Shown: piece by piece, positions 16,729 through 26,494 of the stretch | Position numbering within the stretch: position 1 is the first letter of the stretch | Layout: each line of letters opens with the position of its first letter | NCBI RefSeq assembly: GCF_001282685.1 | Contig: NZ_LN875034.1 | Span: 312,157-376,156 of the forward strand | Reading direction: 5' to 3' | DNA: 64,000 nt | DNA from: Niameybacter massiliensis | GTDB lineage: Bacteria > Bacillota > Clostridia > Lachnospirales > Cellulosilyticaceae | The notes under the pieces: generated by a model | The model's database searches: none | The model's input: the letters and a program-made list of their open reading frames with translations, nothing else | What the model was told of the DNA's origin: nothing | Program-made: the position numbers and the translations under genes

Positions 16729-18756
16729 ATGAGAAAACATTATTCTAAATTACTTTTGACTTTTTCACTTGTAGGCATTATGTCTGTAAATGTGTTTGGT
16801 GCAGTAACATTTACAGATGTTAAAGAAAATCATTGGGCCTATACAGCGATGAGTTATATGCAAGATAAAGGTTATATGACCAAAAATAGTAGTGGGGAAT
16901 TTGCACCGACACAAGAAGTTACTTATTTTGAAGTAGCAGAGGTGCTAGCAAAAGCGACAGGTTATCAAGATGAACTTGTTATTAAAGATATGGATCCAAC
17001 TTTGAAAAAGCAAATCGCAGAGAATTATGAAGCAAAAAAACCATTACTGAAGACATATATGGATAAATACAGTGCATGGGAAACAAGATGTAATGAAGAA
17101 ATTGCCTATTTACTTGGTCGTGGCTACTTAAAAGAAGAAGACTTAAGTCGTTTTATGATTAAAAGTGCAGATGGTAAAGAATTTAAAAATACTTTAACAA
17201 AGCAAGATCTTGCAGCGTTCTTAGTACGTGTAATTGGTAAGGAAGTAACTGCAAAAGAGAAATATACAGGTAAAACAAAGTTTACAGATAATGACCTTAT
17301 TCGTGAGGAGAATAGACCTCATGTAGCTTATTTAAGTGAAATTGGCCTTTTAAATGGGGATGCTAAAGGCAATATGGGAGCAAATACAAAGGTAACAAGA
17401 GCCCTTTGTGCCCAAATGACTTACAGTGCTTTAGTCTATAAAGAGAAATTAGACAAAGAAGAAGCAGCGAATAAGCCACAAACAAAACCAGAAGACAATA
17501 CATCAAGTACAACACCAGATGCAGCAGCTATTAAAGGGAAAATCAATAAAGTTGTACCTAAAAATAATGCAGCAAACGAGAATTATGTCCTTTTAGAAGT
17601 AAACGGTAAAACAACTTTCTATACAGCTAATCCAAGCACAAAAGTGACTAATGCAAGTGGACAAGTTGTAGACTTCTCAAAAGTAACAGTAGGTGAGAAT
17701 GTAGCTGTAACCGTTGCAAAAGAAAATGGTATTGAACTTATCAAAACCATTCAATTATTAGATAACACAACAGGTGGAACAACAACGACACCAGATACAA
17801 ATGATAAAGACGACACAACAGAAAATACAGAAACCATGAGATACTTAGGCGATGTTGAAAATATTGGACGTAGTGGATCTATTTCTGTATCTACTAATGC
17901 TGGTATTGTGACCTATCGTTTGGCAGATGAATACAGTATTGTTGAAGGTACTGAAACTTTAACACTAGAAGATCTATCTGTAGGTGATCGCGTACGTATT
18001 TACATAGAAGATAATAAAATTGTTAAGGTTAACATTTTGGCACGTGCCCAAGTGAATGAAACAGAAGCTGAGTTTGTACGCATTGCAAATCGAGTGACAA
18101 GTTATAGCTTAACCATAGCAGATGGCACAAAAGAATCTATACTAGAAGTGGACTTAGCTGCAGATATTACACGTAATGGTAAAGTAGCTAACGTACAAGA
18201 CTTACGTATGGGTGATACATTAAAACTTGAGATGGATGGTGGTGTGGTTACATCTATTGAAGCAACAGGAGAAGAAAGTAGCTTCGTTGGGACTGTAGAA
18301 AGTGTTATTTTATCAAGCACACCACAGATTGCTATCAAAACAAAAAATGATCTTAAAATTATTAACATCACAAAGAACACAGATATCTACGATGCAACAT
18401 CTAGAAAAGATATTACAGTACGTGATATCTTATTAAATGCTAGAGTAGAAGTTATTGCAGATAGCAGTGAAGCACTATCTATTGTTGTTAAAGAAGTACC
18501 TACAGAAATGGTTTATACAGGAACAGTAGAAAATGTAGGTCCATCAGCTAAATACATAGATGTACTTGTTGACTATGATGAACTCACAGGAGAATCCAAA
18601 GTACTTAAACGTATTGAGATTCCAACACAAGTAGAGGTTATTGTAGAGGGTCAAGCAAGCTACAGAAATCAAATCAAAAAAGGGAATAAGGTAGAAGTTA
18701 CTTATAACTATAACAATCTTAGTTACCCAGAAATAATAGAAGTAATCAAAAAATAG
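16729..18756 (+). CDS. SLH-domain surface protein with repeated beta domains
   Basis: 675 residues. Signal peptide 1-24. SLH repeats at about 27-75 (FTDVKENHWAYTAMSYM) and 188-238 (KFTDNDL...VTRALCAQMTYS), with a weaker one between. Thr/Pro/Asp-rich linkers at about 245-265 and 345-367. Then about five repeated beta-strand modules of 70-85 residues, recurring as KGKINKV, YLGDVENIG, FVGTVESV and YTGTVENVG. It should be exported and bound to cell-wall polymer by the SLH part. The repeats look structural or adhesive. AGGAGG before the ATG. Monocistronic. Confidence 0.88.
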   Translation: MRKHYSKLLLTFSLVGIMSVNVFGAVTFTDVKENHWAYTAMSYMQDKGYMTKNSSGEFAPTQEVTYFEVAEVLAKATGYQDELVIKDMDPTLKKQIAENYEAKKPLLKTYMDKYSAWETRCNEEIAYLLGRGYLKEEDLSRFMIKSADGKEFKNTLTKQDLAAFLVRVIGKEVTAKEKYTGKTKFTDNDLIREENRPHVAYLSEIGLLNGDAKGNMGANTKVTRALCAQMTYSALVYKEKLDKEEAANKPQTKPEDNTSSTTPDAAAIKGKINKVVPKNNAANENYVLLEVNGKTTFYTANPSTKVTNASGQVVDFSKVTVGENVAVTVAKENGIELIKTIQLLDNTTGGTTTTPDTNDKDDTTENTETMRYLGDVENIGRSGSISVSTNAGIVTYRLADEYSIVEGTETLTLEDLSVGDRVRIYIEDNKIVKVNILARAQVNETEAEFVRIANRVTSYSLTIADGTKESILEVDLAADITRNGKVANVQDLRMGDTLKLEMDGGVVTSIEATGEESSFVGTVESVILSSTPQIAIKTKNDLKIINITKNTDIYDATSRKDITVRDILLNARVEVIADSSEALSIVVKEVPTEMVYTGTVENVGPSAKYIDVLVDYDELTGESKVLKRIEIPTQVEVIVEGQASYRNQIKKGNKVEVTYNYNNLSYPEIIEVIKK

Positions 18757-18762
18757 TTGAAG

Positions 18763-18807
18763 ACATAGGAAAAAGGGGCTGTTATATACAGTCCCTTTTT
18801 CCTATGT
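18763..18807 (+). terminator. Hairpin after the SLH gene
   Basis: 18-base arms (18763-18780 with 18790-18807) that pair almost completely. The T5 lies inside the right arm, so the strength is unclear. Confidence 0.65.
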
Positions 18808-18939
18808 AGCGTAAATGAATGGACGTACCATACATGACACTTTTAGAATGTGATAAGGAACAAAACTTCTCTTCTATACGTCTAAATTTATAGGATAGCC
18901 CCGAGTTAATCTTAAATCTTCTATTTTCCTTACCTCCGC

Positions 18940-19541
18940 AGCACATGGCAATTTAAGGTAGTAAAATCATGAAGGAAAGTGAATCTAATGTGACAACTTC
19001 CTTGAAAGTTAGCTTGCCGTCTCTTATTTGTTATCTCTGTGGTAAAAGCGGAATATTTTAGGGATAAGGCTTAGAAAGTATCGAAGGAGCTGTGTGTGAT
19101 AGCTCCAAGAACTGCCTTTGAATAGACTTTTTATTCTTTTCTACCTGTGCAGCACATGGAAATTTAAGGTAGTAAAATCATGAAGGAAAGTGAATCTAAT
19201 ATGGAAACTTCCTTGAAAGTTAGCTTGCCATCTCTTATTTGTTGCCTCTGTGGTAAAAGCGGAATATTTTAGGGATAAGGCCTAGAAAGCATTGAAGGAG
19301 TTGTGTGTGATGGCTCCTAGAGCTACTTTTGAATAGAATTTTTATTCTTTTCTACCTGTGTAGCACATGGAAATTTAAGGTAGTAAAATCATGAAGGAAA
19401 GTGAATCTAATATGGAAACTTCCTTGAAAGTTAGCTTGCCATCTCTTATTTGTTGCCTCTGTGGTAAAAGCGGAATATTTTAGGGATAAGGCCTAGAAAG
19501 CATTGAAGGAGCTGTGTGTGATGGCTCCTAGAGCTACTTTT
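18940..19541. repeat. Three tandem 211-bp non-coding repeats
   Basis: The word AGCACATGG recurs at 18940, 19151 and 19362, exactly 211 bases apart, and the whole unit follows (GGTAGTAAAATCATGAAGG, GCGGAATATTTTAGGG, GAAGGAGCTGTGTGTGATGG). Units 2 and 3 are nearly identical and unit 1 is more diverged. 211 is not a multiple of three and no long ORF runs through, so it is not coding. Each unit contains short inverted repeats (AGGAGC/GCTCCT). It fills most of the 1,064-base gap 18757-19820. No transposase was seen. Confidence 0.85.
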
Positions 19542-19553
19542 GAATGAGTGTTT

Positions 19554-19650
19554 AGAGTACCTTAGTGAAGATGCATTCATAGGTTTTAGTGAGACTGTCT
19601 GAGCGTAGCGAGTTTCGAACGTTTATGAATGTATCAAGCTTAGATACTCT
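19554..19650. repeat. Long imperfect hairpin downstream of the tandem repeats
   Basis: Outer arms 19554-19565 / 19639-19650 and inner arms 19570-19581 / 19624-19635 pair with few mismatches around a 40-base loop. It could be a MITE-like remnant or a structured RNA. 19651-19800 holds another small inverted repeat (GTGAG/CTCAC) and the region before the LysM gene. Confidence 0.5.
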
Positions 19651-19820
19651 TAATAGGAGTGAGCAGTAGCAAAAGGAGTACTCACACACAACTCCTACCC
19701 TTACATACGCCCTTTCCCTTAAATTTCCCTCCAAAATTCTTTGATTTACCCCAAACAAACTGTTATCATTGTAGATAAAGGGGGATTTTTGTAACATGCT
19801 AATCACAGGAGGTATATCAT

Positions 19821-20630
19821 ATGAAACTCAGCAAAAAATCAAAAACAATTTATTTATCTAGTTCCAAGAGACGACGTTCGAAAGTAACGCCGAAAGGACT
19901 AGGACTAGGTATTGTGGGAGCCGGTATTATATTAGGAGTAGCCTTTGGATTCCTTCCAAATGCTTATCAAGTAAGCGTAGGCGGAGAGGTTATTGGCGTT
20001 GTAAGCAAGAAAGAATACATAGATACAGCACTTCAAACAGTAGAAAAACAATTAGAAACTAAGTATAAGACAGATGTTGAAATAGAAGGCTTAGATGATC
20101 TTAAACGTGTACATGCCAAGAAGAAAGACATGATTGATCCAAATAACTTACCAACATATTTAAGAGAGAATATGGATGTAACAATCAAATTCCAAAAGTT
20201 GATTGTGGATGGTAAAGAAGTAGCTATTATCGAGTCACCAGCAACATTAGACGAATTAAAAGATGAACTCAAACAGGTTTATTTTAAAGATAAAGAAGTA
20301 AATGCCAAGTTTACAAATGATGTAAAGCTAGAAGAAGTATATACAACAGAAGACAAACTTGTAGATATGGAAACGTTAGTGGATTTATGTAAGAAGCGTC
20401 AAAGAGAAGAAGTAACTTATACAGTTCAGCAAGGTGATAGCCTTTGGGGTATTGCTAGCAAGTTTAACTTAACAGTTGATGACTTAATAGGTTCTAATGA
20501 AGGTTTAACAACAAATCTTAAAATAGGGCAAGAAATCAAAGCTAATGTACGTGTGCCTGTACTTGGGATGGAGATTGTAAAGGAAGAACCGAAAGAAGAA
20601 TCAAAAGAAGAAGTGAAAGAAACTCCTTAA
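19821..20630 (+). CDS. Membrane-anchored LysM protein
   Basis: 269 residues. Basic N-terminus, one membrane segment (about 26-47), an extracellular alpha/beta region resembling the N-terminal part of YabE/M23-type cell-wall proteins (VSVGGEVIGVVSKK), and one LysM at about 208-252 (YTVQQGDSLWGIASKFNL). The tail is Lys/Glu-rich. It should sit on the outer membrane face and bind peptidoglycan. Many relatives carry an M23 peptidase domain after LysM. This one has none. AGGAGGT before ATG. It is just upstream of walR, consistent with wall homeostasis. Confidence 0.85.
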   Translation: MKLSKKSKTIYLSSSKRRRSKVTPKGLGLGIVGAGIILGVAFGFLPNAYQVSVGGEVIGVVSKKEYIDTALQTVEKQLETKYKTDVEIEGLDDLKRVHAKKKDMIDPNNLPTYLRENMDVTIKFQKLIVDGKEVAIIESPATLDELKDELKQVYFKDKEVNAKFTNDVKLEEVYTTEDKLVDMETLVDLCKKRQREEVTYTVQQGDSLWGIASKFNLTVDDLIGSNEGLTTNLKIGQEIKANVRVPVLGMEIVKEEPKEESKEEVKETP

Positions 20631-20727
20631 TTTTTCCTTTTTACTTCATATGGGCTATTTGATATCATATAAATAAAGTATTACAGATGGTAGTCATCGG
20701 AAAGATATAGAAAGGCAGGGGAATAAA

Positions 20728-21420
20728 GTGGTACAAACGATTGCAGTTATAGAAGATGAACAAGCTATTTCCGACATTATTAAATATAATTTAGAGAAGG
20801 AAGGCTACAAAGTATGTGTAGCCTATGATGGAGAAGCTGGCATAAAGCTTATTGAATCTATTGACCCAGACCTTATTATACTAGACATTATGATGCCTAA
20901 AATGGATGGCCTAGAAGTATGTAGAAGAGTAAGAATGACAAAGGAAACACCAATTATTATGCTTACAGCACGCGCAGAAGAATTAGATAAGGTATTAGGC
21001 TTAGAGTTAGGGGCAGATGATTACATGACTAAGCCTTTTGGTATGCGTGAACTTGTAGCAAGAGTTAAAGCTAACTTAAGAAGAGGTGGCTTTGTAAGTG
21101 ATGAGGTAGCAGTAGAGTCTAATCTTGTACAAGAAGATAGCTTAGCGATAGACCTTAGTAAATACGAAGTAACCAAAAATGGAACAGTAGTAGACTTAAC
21201 ACTTAGAGAATATGAACTTCTTAGATTCTTAGCAACTCAAAAAGGTAAAGTCTTTTCTCGTGAGGCACTCCTTGAAAAAGTATGGGGATACGAATATTAT
21301 GGAGATGTACGTACGGTAGATGTAACGGTGAGAAGGCTAAGAGAGAAGATAGAAGATGACCCATCTAAAGCAGCTTTTGTACTTACAAAGCGTGGAGTAG
21401 GTTATTACTTCAGAGGTTAG
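20728..21420 (+). CDS. walR: WalR (YycF) response regulator
   Basis: 230 residues of OmpR type. Receiver 1-120 with D9/E10, phospho-acceptor D53 (LIILDIMMPKMDG) and KPF lysine. Winged helix about 130-228 (LTLREYELLRFLA, YYGDVRTVDVTVRRLREKIE). Master regulator of cell-wall turnover genes in Firmicutes. GTG start with GCAGGGGA upstream. Its kinase follows after 3 bases and YycH/YycI-like genes are downstream, which supports the name. Confidence 0.93.
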   Translation: MVQTIAVIEDEQAISDIIKYNLEKEGYKVCVAYDGEAGIKLIESIDPDLIILDIMMPKMDGLEVCRRVRMTKETPIIMLTARAEELDKVLGLELGADDYMTKPFGMRELVARVKANLRRGGFVSDEVAVESNLVQEDSLAIDLSKYEVTKNGTVVDLTLREYELLRFLATQKGKVFSREALLEKVWGYEYYGDVRTVDVTVRRLREKIEDDPSKAAFVLTKRGVGYYFRG

Positions 21421-21423
21421 TTT

Positions 21424-23223
21424 ATGAAGACGAGTATACAGTGGAAGATCGTAACGATCTATTTAAGTCTTGTTCTCGTTATTATGGTAGTGAGTGGAAC
21501 ACTCATTATCTATGATATCGAGAACACTTATTATGAAAAATTAAAGAATGAGTTAGTAGATGCAGCAGAGATGATAGAAACACGTCTGGCTGTAGAGACG
21601 GACGAGCAGCTAGAAGAAAGTATTGACGAAGTAGAAAAGACCCTTTCAATGTTGGTGGCCCTTAATAAGCATGATATTTATATCTTAGATGCTACGGGAC
21701 ACCTTTTATTAGGTTCTACGTCTAAGTATGCTATAGGACAATTAGTTCCATCTAAGCAGGTTATTCCCAAGGTAATTGATAAGAAACAAGCTGTCACTTT
21801 GGATTGGCCCAACTTTGCAAGCCAAGATGGGGGACCAGAATATGTAGAACATGCTAGGCCTATTATGGATAGAAATACAGGAGATCTTTTAGCTATTATT
21901 TATGTAATGGCAGATGCATCAGATATTTATAACAATGTGTTTAATGCCATGAAGACAATTAGTTTGGCATCTATGGTAGCCATGGCAATTGCAGCTTTAT
22001 TTAGTGCTATATTTGCAAGGATGATAACAGTACCTATCAAGCAACTTACCAAGAGTTCTAAGCAACTTGCGGAAGGTTCATTTAGCCGTATCCCTATTTA
22101 TTCAACAGATGAGATAGGCCAGTTGACACAAAGTTTCAACTATATGGCAACAGAGCTTAGTCGTACGATGGGAGCAATCTCTAGTGAAAAGAGTAAGTTA
22201 GAAAAGATTCTTCAAAATATGGCAGATGGCGTTATGGCCTTTAATAGACAAGGCGTGCTTATTCATGCCAATCCTGTTTGTTCAGAAATCTTAGGAGAGA
22301 ATCGTATCGATCATCGCTTTGATTTTATTTTCCCTAAGTTTGGTGTAGATGTATCTTTTGATCAATTAATGAAAAATGAAGAACGTGAAAACATCAAAGC
22401 AGACGAAGGCATTATGATGGAGATAGAAGAGCGCTATTATAATCTCCACTTCGCACCTTATTCCAATAGTTTAGGTGAAAGTGAAGGGCTTGTTGTAGTT
22501 ATGCAAGATGTAACAAATCAGCAAAAGTTAGACCAAATGCGTAAAGAGTTCGTAGCAAATGTGTCTCATGAGTTACGTACACCTCTTACTACAGTTAAGA
22601 GTTATACGGAGACCCTCTTAGATGGGGCCATTGATGACCGTGAGATTGCTGTACAATTCTTACGGGTTATGGAAAAAGAAGCAGATCGTATGACCAACTT
22701 AGTCAAAGACCTTCTAGAACTTTCACGTATTGATAACAAACAAATGCAACTGGATTTAAGAGCCATTGATTTTAGGTCTATTGTTGAAGATACTTTAGAA
22801 GCACAAAAGATTCATATAGAAAAGAAAGGGCATCGCTTAATTTATGAAGCAAACCCAGAACTAGATTATATAATGATGGGAGATAGTGCTAGAATCAGAC
22901 AGATCCTTCACAATATACTATCCAATGCAATAAAATATAGTATAGATGCTGGTACCATTACGGTTAAACTCTATAAAAATAAAGATTGGATTACTTTGCA
23001 AGTGCAAGATACAGGTATTGGAATCGCTAAACCGGATTTAGCGCGTATTTTTGAACGTTTCTTCCGTGTAGATAAGGCAAGATCTAGAAGTCAAGGCGGT
23101 ACAGGTTTAGGACTATCAATCGTAAAAGAGATGGTAGAGCTTCATGATGGAACCATTCATATTACGAGTAAAGTAGGAAAAGGGACAACAGTTACCGTGC
23201 AATTTAAACCATACACAAGTTAA
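21424..23223 (+). CDS. walK: WalK (YycG) sensor histidine kinase
   Basis: 599 residues. TM1 about 11-31, extracellular sensor 32-175, TM2 177-198, HAMP about 195-250 (ITVPIKQLTKSSKQLAEGSF), PAS 255-365, HisKA with H382 (NVSHELRTP), HATPase about 485-598 (NILSNAIKYS, DTGIGIAKPD, GGTGLGLSIVKE). Phosphorylates WalR. A normal WalK domain order. Confidence 0.93.
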   Translation: MKTSIQWKIVTIYLSLVLVIMVVSGTLIIYDIENTYYEKLKNELVDAAEMIETRLAVETDEQLEESIDEVEKTLSMLVALNKHDIYILDATGHLLLGSTSKYAIGQLVPSKQVIPKVIDKKQAVTLDWPNFASQDGGPEYVEHARPIMDRNTGDLLAIIYVMADASDIYNNVFNAMKTISLASMVAMAIAALFSAIFARMITVPIKQLTKSSKQLAEGSFSRIPIYSTDEIGQLTQSFNYMATELSRTMGAISSEKSKLEKILQNMADGVMAFNRQGVLIHANPVCSEILGENRIDHRFDFIFPKFGVDVSFDQLMKNEERENIKADEGIMMEIEERYYNLHFAPYSNSLGESEGLVVVMQDVTNQQKLDQMRKEFVANVSHELRTPLTTVKSYTETLLDGAIDDREIAVQFLRVMEKEADRMTNLVKDLLELSRIDNKQMQLDLRAIDFRSIVEDTLEAQKIHIEKKGHRLIYEANPELDYIMMGDSARIRQILHNILSNAIKYSIDAGTITVKLYKNKDWITLQVQDTGIGIAKPDLARIFERFFRVDKARSRSQGGTGLGLSIVKEMVELHDGTIHITSKVGKGTTVTVQFKPYTS

Positions 23224-23253
23224 AAATTACTTGTAAGGCAAACGTTATTAAAT

Positions 23254-23286
23254 TGTAACATAATTGTAAAATAAATATTGTATAAT
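23254..23286 (+). promoter_or_regulatory. WalR box and -10 in front of the secreted protein gene
   Basis: TGTAAC-N5-TGTAAA at 23254-23270 matches the published WalR consensus TGTWAH-N5-TGTWAH at every position. TATAAT at 23281-23286 lies 10 bases later, a usual place for WalR activation. The lack of a good -35 fits an activated promoter. Binding is inferred. Confidence 0.6.
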
Positions 23287-23335
23287 ATAGGAAGGAAAAC
23301 TATAAGTACAATAAATTCAAGAAAGGGGGTTCCAC

Positions 23336-23953
23336 ATGAATAAGATGAAATATATTACAAGTATACTAGTTTTAGGAGCAACACTTATGGCGCCAACAGC
23401 ATTGATGGCATCAGAAGTAAAAGCTGATACAACTAAAAATGTGAACACAACTGCAACAAATGAAGTAGCTATTGTTAAAGAGGGTTCACAAACAAGTACG
23501 TCATCCGCTATTACCTTTAAAAAAGATGAATATGTGAGAATCACCCAGTCCCTTAACAAAGAGAAGATCCAGACTTTTGATAGTCAGATTAACATCATGG
23601 GTGAAGCGCGCACAGGTACAAAAATTGAGATTATTGTCTATACAGGTGAAAAGATGGATACTCCAGCTCCAACCGAGACAAATAGTTATAAAGTGTACAA
23701 AGTGAAAGAAGTCGGTGCAACTAAGATGTTTAGTCAGCTTATTGACCTTTCTGAAGGAACAAATCATGTCATCATCAAATACACTTATGAGCCAGATGAT
23801 AAAAGAGGCAGTCAGTCTATAATCATTGAGAGAAAAACAGAAGTGGAAAAAGAAAAGATTAAAACTTTTATTGCAGATGATGCAAGTGGCATTCTAGGGA
23901 AAATTAATGAGCCTGCGGCTAAAACAACACCAGCAGTTGTAACTAAAGAATGA
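23336..23953 (+). CDS. Secreted protein inside the wal locus
   Basis: 205 residues with a signal peptide (about 1-25, cleavage near MASEVKA) and no other membrane segment. The mature part has a beta-sandwich look (DSQINIMGEARTGTKIEIIVYTG...), like domains that follow glucan- or wall-binding modules. Function not recognised. It has its own putative promoter with a WalR box and lies 10 bases before the YycH-like gene, so it is probably a WalR-controlled wall protein. Confidence 0.75.
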   Translation: MNKMKYITSILVLGATLMAPTALMASEVKADTTKNVNTTATNEVAIVKEGSQTSTSSAITFKKDEYVRITQSLNKEKIQTFDSQINIMGEARTGTKIEIIVYTGEKMDTPAPTETNSYKVYKVKEVGATKMFSQLIDLSEGTNHVIIKYTYEPDDKRGSQSIIIERKTEVEKEKIKTFIADDASGILGKINEPAAKTTPAVVTKE

Positions 23954-23963
23954 TGGTGAGACA

Positions 23964-25346
23964 ATGGATAAAGGCAAAGAGCATATCAAACTGATTTTAC
24001 TAAGTTGCCTTATTGTTGCAACAGTTATACAGACAGCGCTATTATGGCTTGGCAGTATGTCAAGCCATAATTTTTTAAAGAAAAATATGGACTATGAACC
24101 TATTATGCCTATGAATATCTGGGTTGTTGAAGCTGGGAACAACGATACAGGTCTTTCAAATTCTTTAGCTTTTTATCTAGGTGATACAACAGGAAATGAG
24201 AAAAAGGATTACAAGAGGCTTATAAGTGAGTTCAAAAAGGTAGTCTATGAATATGAAGAAGAGAAATCTCTTACAAAGTTAGAGGGTATACCATGGGGTA
24301 AGCTCTTAAGTATGCCAAGCATTGTACTTGAGTATGAGATTCCTTTAGGACTAGATAGTATTAGTGGAATAAGTGGTATAAGTTCATTGGTAGATAAGAT
24401 CGATTATGTCTTTATGTATTCTAAGAATAAGTTCCAAAAAGAAGCAAGTTTATGCCTAGTCAATTCCAAGGAAGACTATTATTATGAACTGAGTGTAATA
24501 GGTAATTTTCAAGATATTGAAAAGGTATATGGAGCAGTTACAGAAGATGATTTAACTAAGAACATTACAACTTACCAACCAAGTGCTACAATAGAAAATT
24601 TACAAATAAAAGGCAATGTCTTCCTACCTACTAGTAGTCAGGAGACATTAGTCACTTATCCGATATTAAACATTTATAACCCTATTGATTTAACAAAAGA
24701 AGAAGGCGAACAAGTTTTAGAAACTAGGATTAATGATTTCTTTATAAGTCCTCTGGTTAAAGAAAAGGATATCTATGAAGATGGATCGGTTGTTTATACT
24801 GAGCCTAAAAAGACTATTGTAACTTATAATCCTTTAGGTACTATTGAGTATTTAAACTTAGATCCTAAGCAAACTCAAAATGTAACCAATCTCCTTCAAG
24901 GTTATAATAAGGTTTTAGATTTTATAGAGGAAGCTGAATGTGTTTCTAAGCAGACAGCAGAAAATCTTTATTTATCTAATATTGTTCAAGAAGGACAAAA
25001 AATTACGTATTACTTTGATTTAAGCCATAATGGATACCGAATTCAAATGGAAGACAGTTTGAAGAAGCAATTAGGGATTACTTCTTATTTAGAAGTATCC
25101 ATTAAAGGCAATGATTTTGTGAGTATGAAGGTATGTACATTAGAGATTTATTCTGATTGGCAGACTCAAACATTCAAATCTCATTACTTAGAACCAATGG
25201 ATAATATGTATAGCTTATTAATGGAACAAGGCATAGAAGACTTTACATTAGATCGGTTAGAACTTGTCTATTTAGTGAAAGATTTCAAGCATCCAATTGA
25301 GCTCGCTTGGGGCGTTATTTATAAACAAAGGTGGTATTATCCATAA
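23964..25346 (+). CDS. yycH: YycH-like membrane protein
   Basis: 460 residues, one N-terminal membrane helix (about 8-30) and a large extracellular part. Similarity is by position in the walRK cluster, size and topology, plus the repeated beta-rich layout typical of YycH. In bacilli YycH and YycI form a complex with WalK and modulate it. Sequence identity could not be tested. Confidence 0.72.
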   Translation: MDKGKEHIKLILLSCLIVATVIQTALLWLGSMSSHNFLKKNMDYEPIMPMNIWVVEAGNNDTGLSNSLAFYLGDTTGNEKKDYKRLISEFKKVVYEYEEEKSLTKLEGIPWGKLLSMPSIVLEYEIPLGLDSISGISGISSLVDKIDYVFMYSKNKFQKEASLCLVNSKEDYYYELSVIGNFQDIEKVYGAVTEDDLTKNITTYQPSATIENLQIKGNVFLPTSSQETLVTYPILNIYNPIDLTKEEGEQVLETRINDFFISPLVKEKDIYEDGSVVYTEPKKTIVTYNPLGTIEYLNLDPKQTQNVTNLLQGYNKVLDFIEEAECVSKQTAENLYLSNIVQEGQKITYYFDLSHNGYRIQMEDSLKKQLGITSYLEVSIKGNDFVSMKVCTLEIYSDWQTQTFKSHYLEPMDNMYSLLMEQGIEDFTLDRLELVYLVKDFKHPIELAWGVIYKQRWYYP

Positions 25347-25416
25347 TAAGGCAAAGTGTAATGCTTCACTTTGCCTTATATTTATGATAGGATAGGGAAG
25401 TTGTTACCTATCCTAT
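25346..25416 (+). terminator. Two hairpins after the YycH-like gene
   Basis: 25346-25358 pairs with 25367-25379 (GGCAAAGTG core), and 25388-25397 pairs with 25407-25416. The first overlaps the stop codon. They probably limit read-through into the YycI-like gene. Confidence 0.6.
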
Positions 25417-25481
25417 AAAGGGTGCAGGGGAAGTATTCCCTAACTTTTTATAGTATATAAAGTGAGGAGTGGCACGGAAAT

Positions 25482-26387
25482 ATGAGATGGGATAAGGCGT
25501 TAAATTTATTAATTGCTATTTTTTTATGCCTCAATATTGTCTTAGCATGGATTAATTATGAAAAGCTAGTTGTAACGTATCAAGTATCTGATGATCGTCT
25601 AGATACGATTACCTCTATTTTAAAAAAGAATAATATAAAAGTTGATGCTAAGCTACCTCGAGTATTTTCGCCAAAATCGTCCATTTGGTTAGAGCCTGTG
25701 CAGATTACTTCTGCCATACGTGATGGCGTGGTAAGTAATGTATTTGGAGAAGACCGTTCTTTGATTACCATTACAAAAGATGCTTATGATGTGAAATATG
25801 GGAGAAATGCACTTGTGTACAGTAAGCAAGAAGAAGAACTTAAGTTTTCTAAAGAACGTATTAGCTACCATCATAAAGGGATTGAAAATGAGGGCAATGC
25901 CTTGAGCGAGAAGGAAGCTTTGAAGCTAGCTAGGAGGTTCGTAGAGAACTTAGAAATGGAGAATTATTTCCAAGATGTAAAAATTGAGTCTAGAAGTGAG
26001 TCATATGGATGGGATATAACATATTATGAAGTATATAAAGGTTTACCTGTTTTTGACAGTTATATCAAATTAAGGGTATCTGAGGGCGGCGTGTTTGATG
26101 CTGAGGTCAGGTGCCTGGTCATTACAGATAAAGTAGGCCAGCTTAAACCTTTATATCCTATTGACGAAGTCCTTTTTGGACTGCAAGAACTTAATCTGGA
26201 TCAAACGGAACGAATAGTTGAATCTGTTGAACTTGGCTATAGGCTAGATAATATCGAAGGAATGCATATTTTAGCCGAAGAAGCAGTTCCAATGTATAAA
26301 ATTCAAATGAAGGGTTTAACAACACCGATATTTGTCAATGCTTATACAAATACCTATGAAGAAATACTTTTTATTTCCCAGTATTGA
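25482..26387 (+). CDS. yycI: YycI-like membrane protein
   Basis: 301 residues, a single N-terminal membrane helix (about 7-23) and extracellular domains with the YycI pattern (WDITYYEVYKGLPVFDSYIKLRV about 182-204). Probable modulator of WalK with the YycH-like protein. GAGGAG upstream of the ATG. The last wal-related gene. The usual MBL protein YycJ does not follow: murA does. Confidence 0.78.
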   Translation: MRWDKALNLLIAIFLCLNIVLAWINYEKLVVTYQVSDDRLDTITSILKKNNIKVDAKLPRVFSPKSSIWLEPVQITSAIRDGVVSNVFGEDRSLITITKDAYDVKYGRNALVYSKQEEELKFSKERISYHHKGIENEGNALSEKEALKLARRFVENLEMENYFQDVKIESRSESYGWDITYYEVYKGLPVFDSYIKLRVSEGGVFDAEVRCLVITDKVGQLKPLYPIDEVLFGLQELNLDQTERIVESVELGYRLDNIEGMHILAEEAVPMYKIQMKGLTTPIFVNAYTNTYEEILFISQY

Positions 26388-26494
26388 TGGTATAATGGAA
26401 AATGACTGATTTTGAGGCGTTATAAGGCCATGTTGCAATAGATACAACAAAAGTAAAATAGTAAAGAATAAATACAAATTAAGAGGTGTTTAGG

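Noticed and set aside
18940-19541. CRISPR array
   Set aside because: The unit is 211 bp and contiguous with no short repeat/unique spacer alternation.
19552-19806. 84-codon frame on the minus strand
   Set aside because: It runs through the long hairpin, has no RBS and no protein-like composition.
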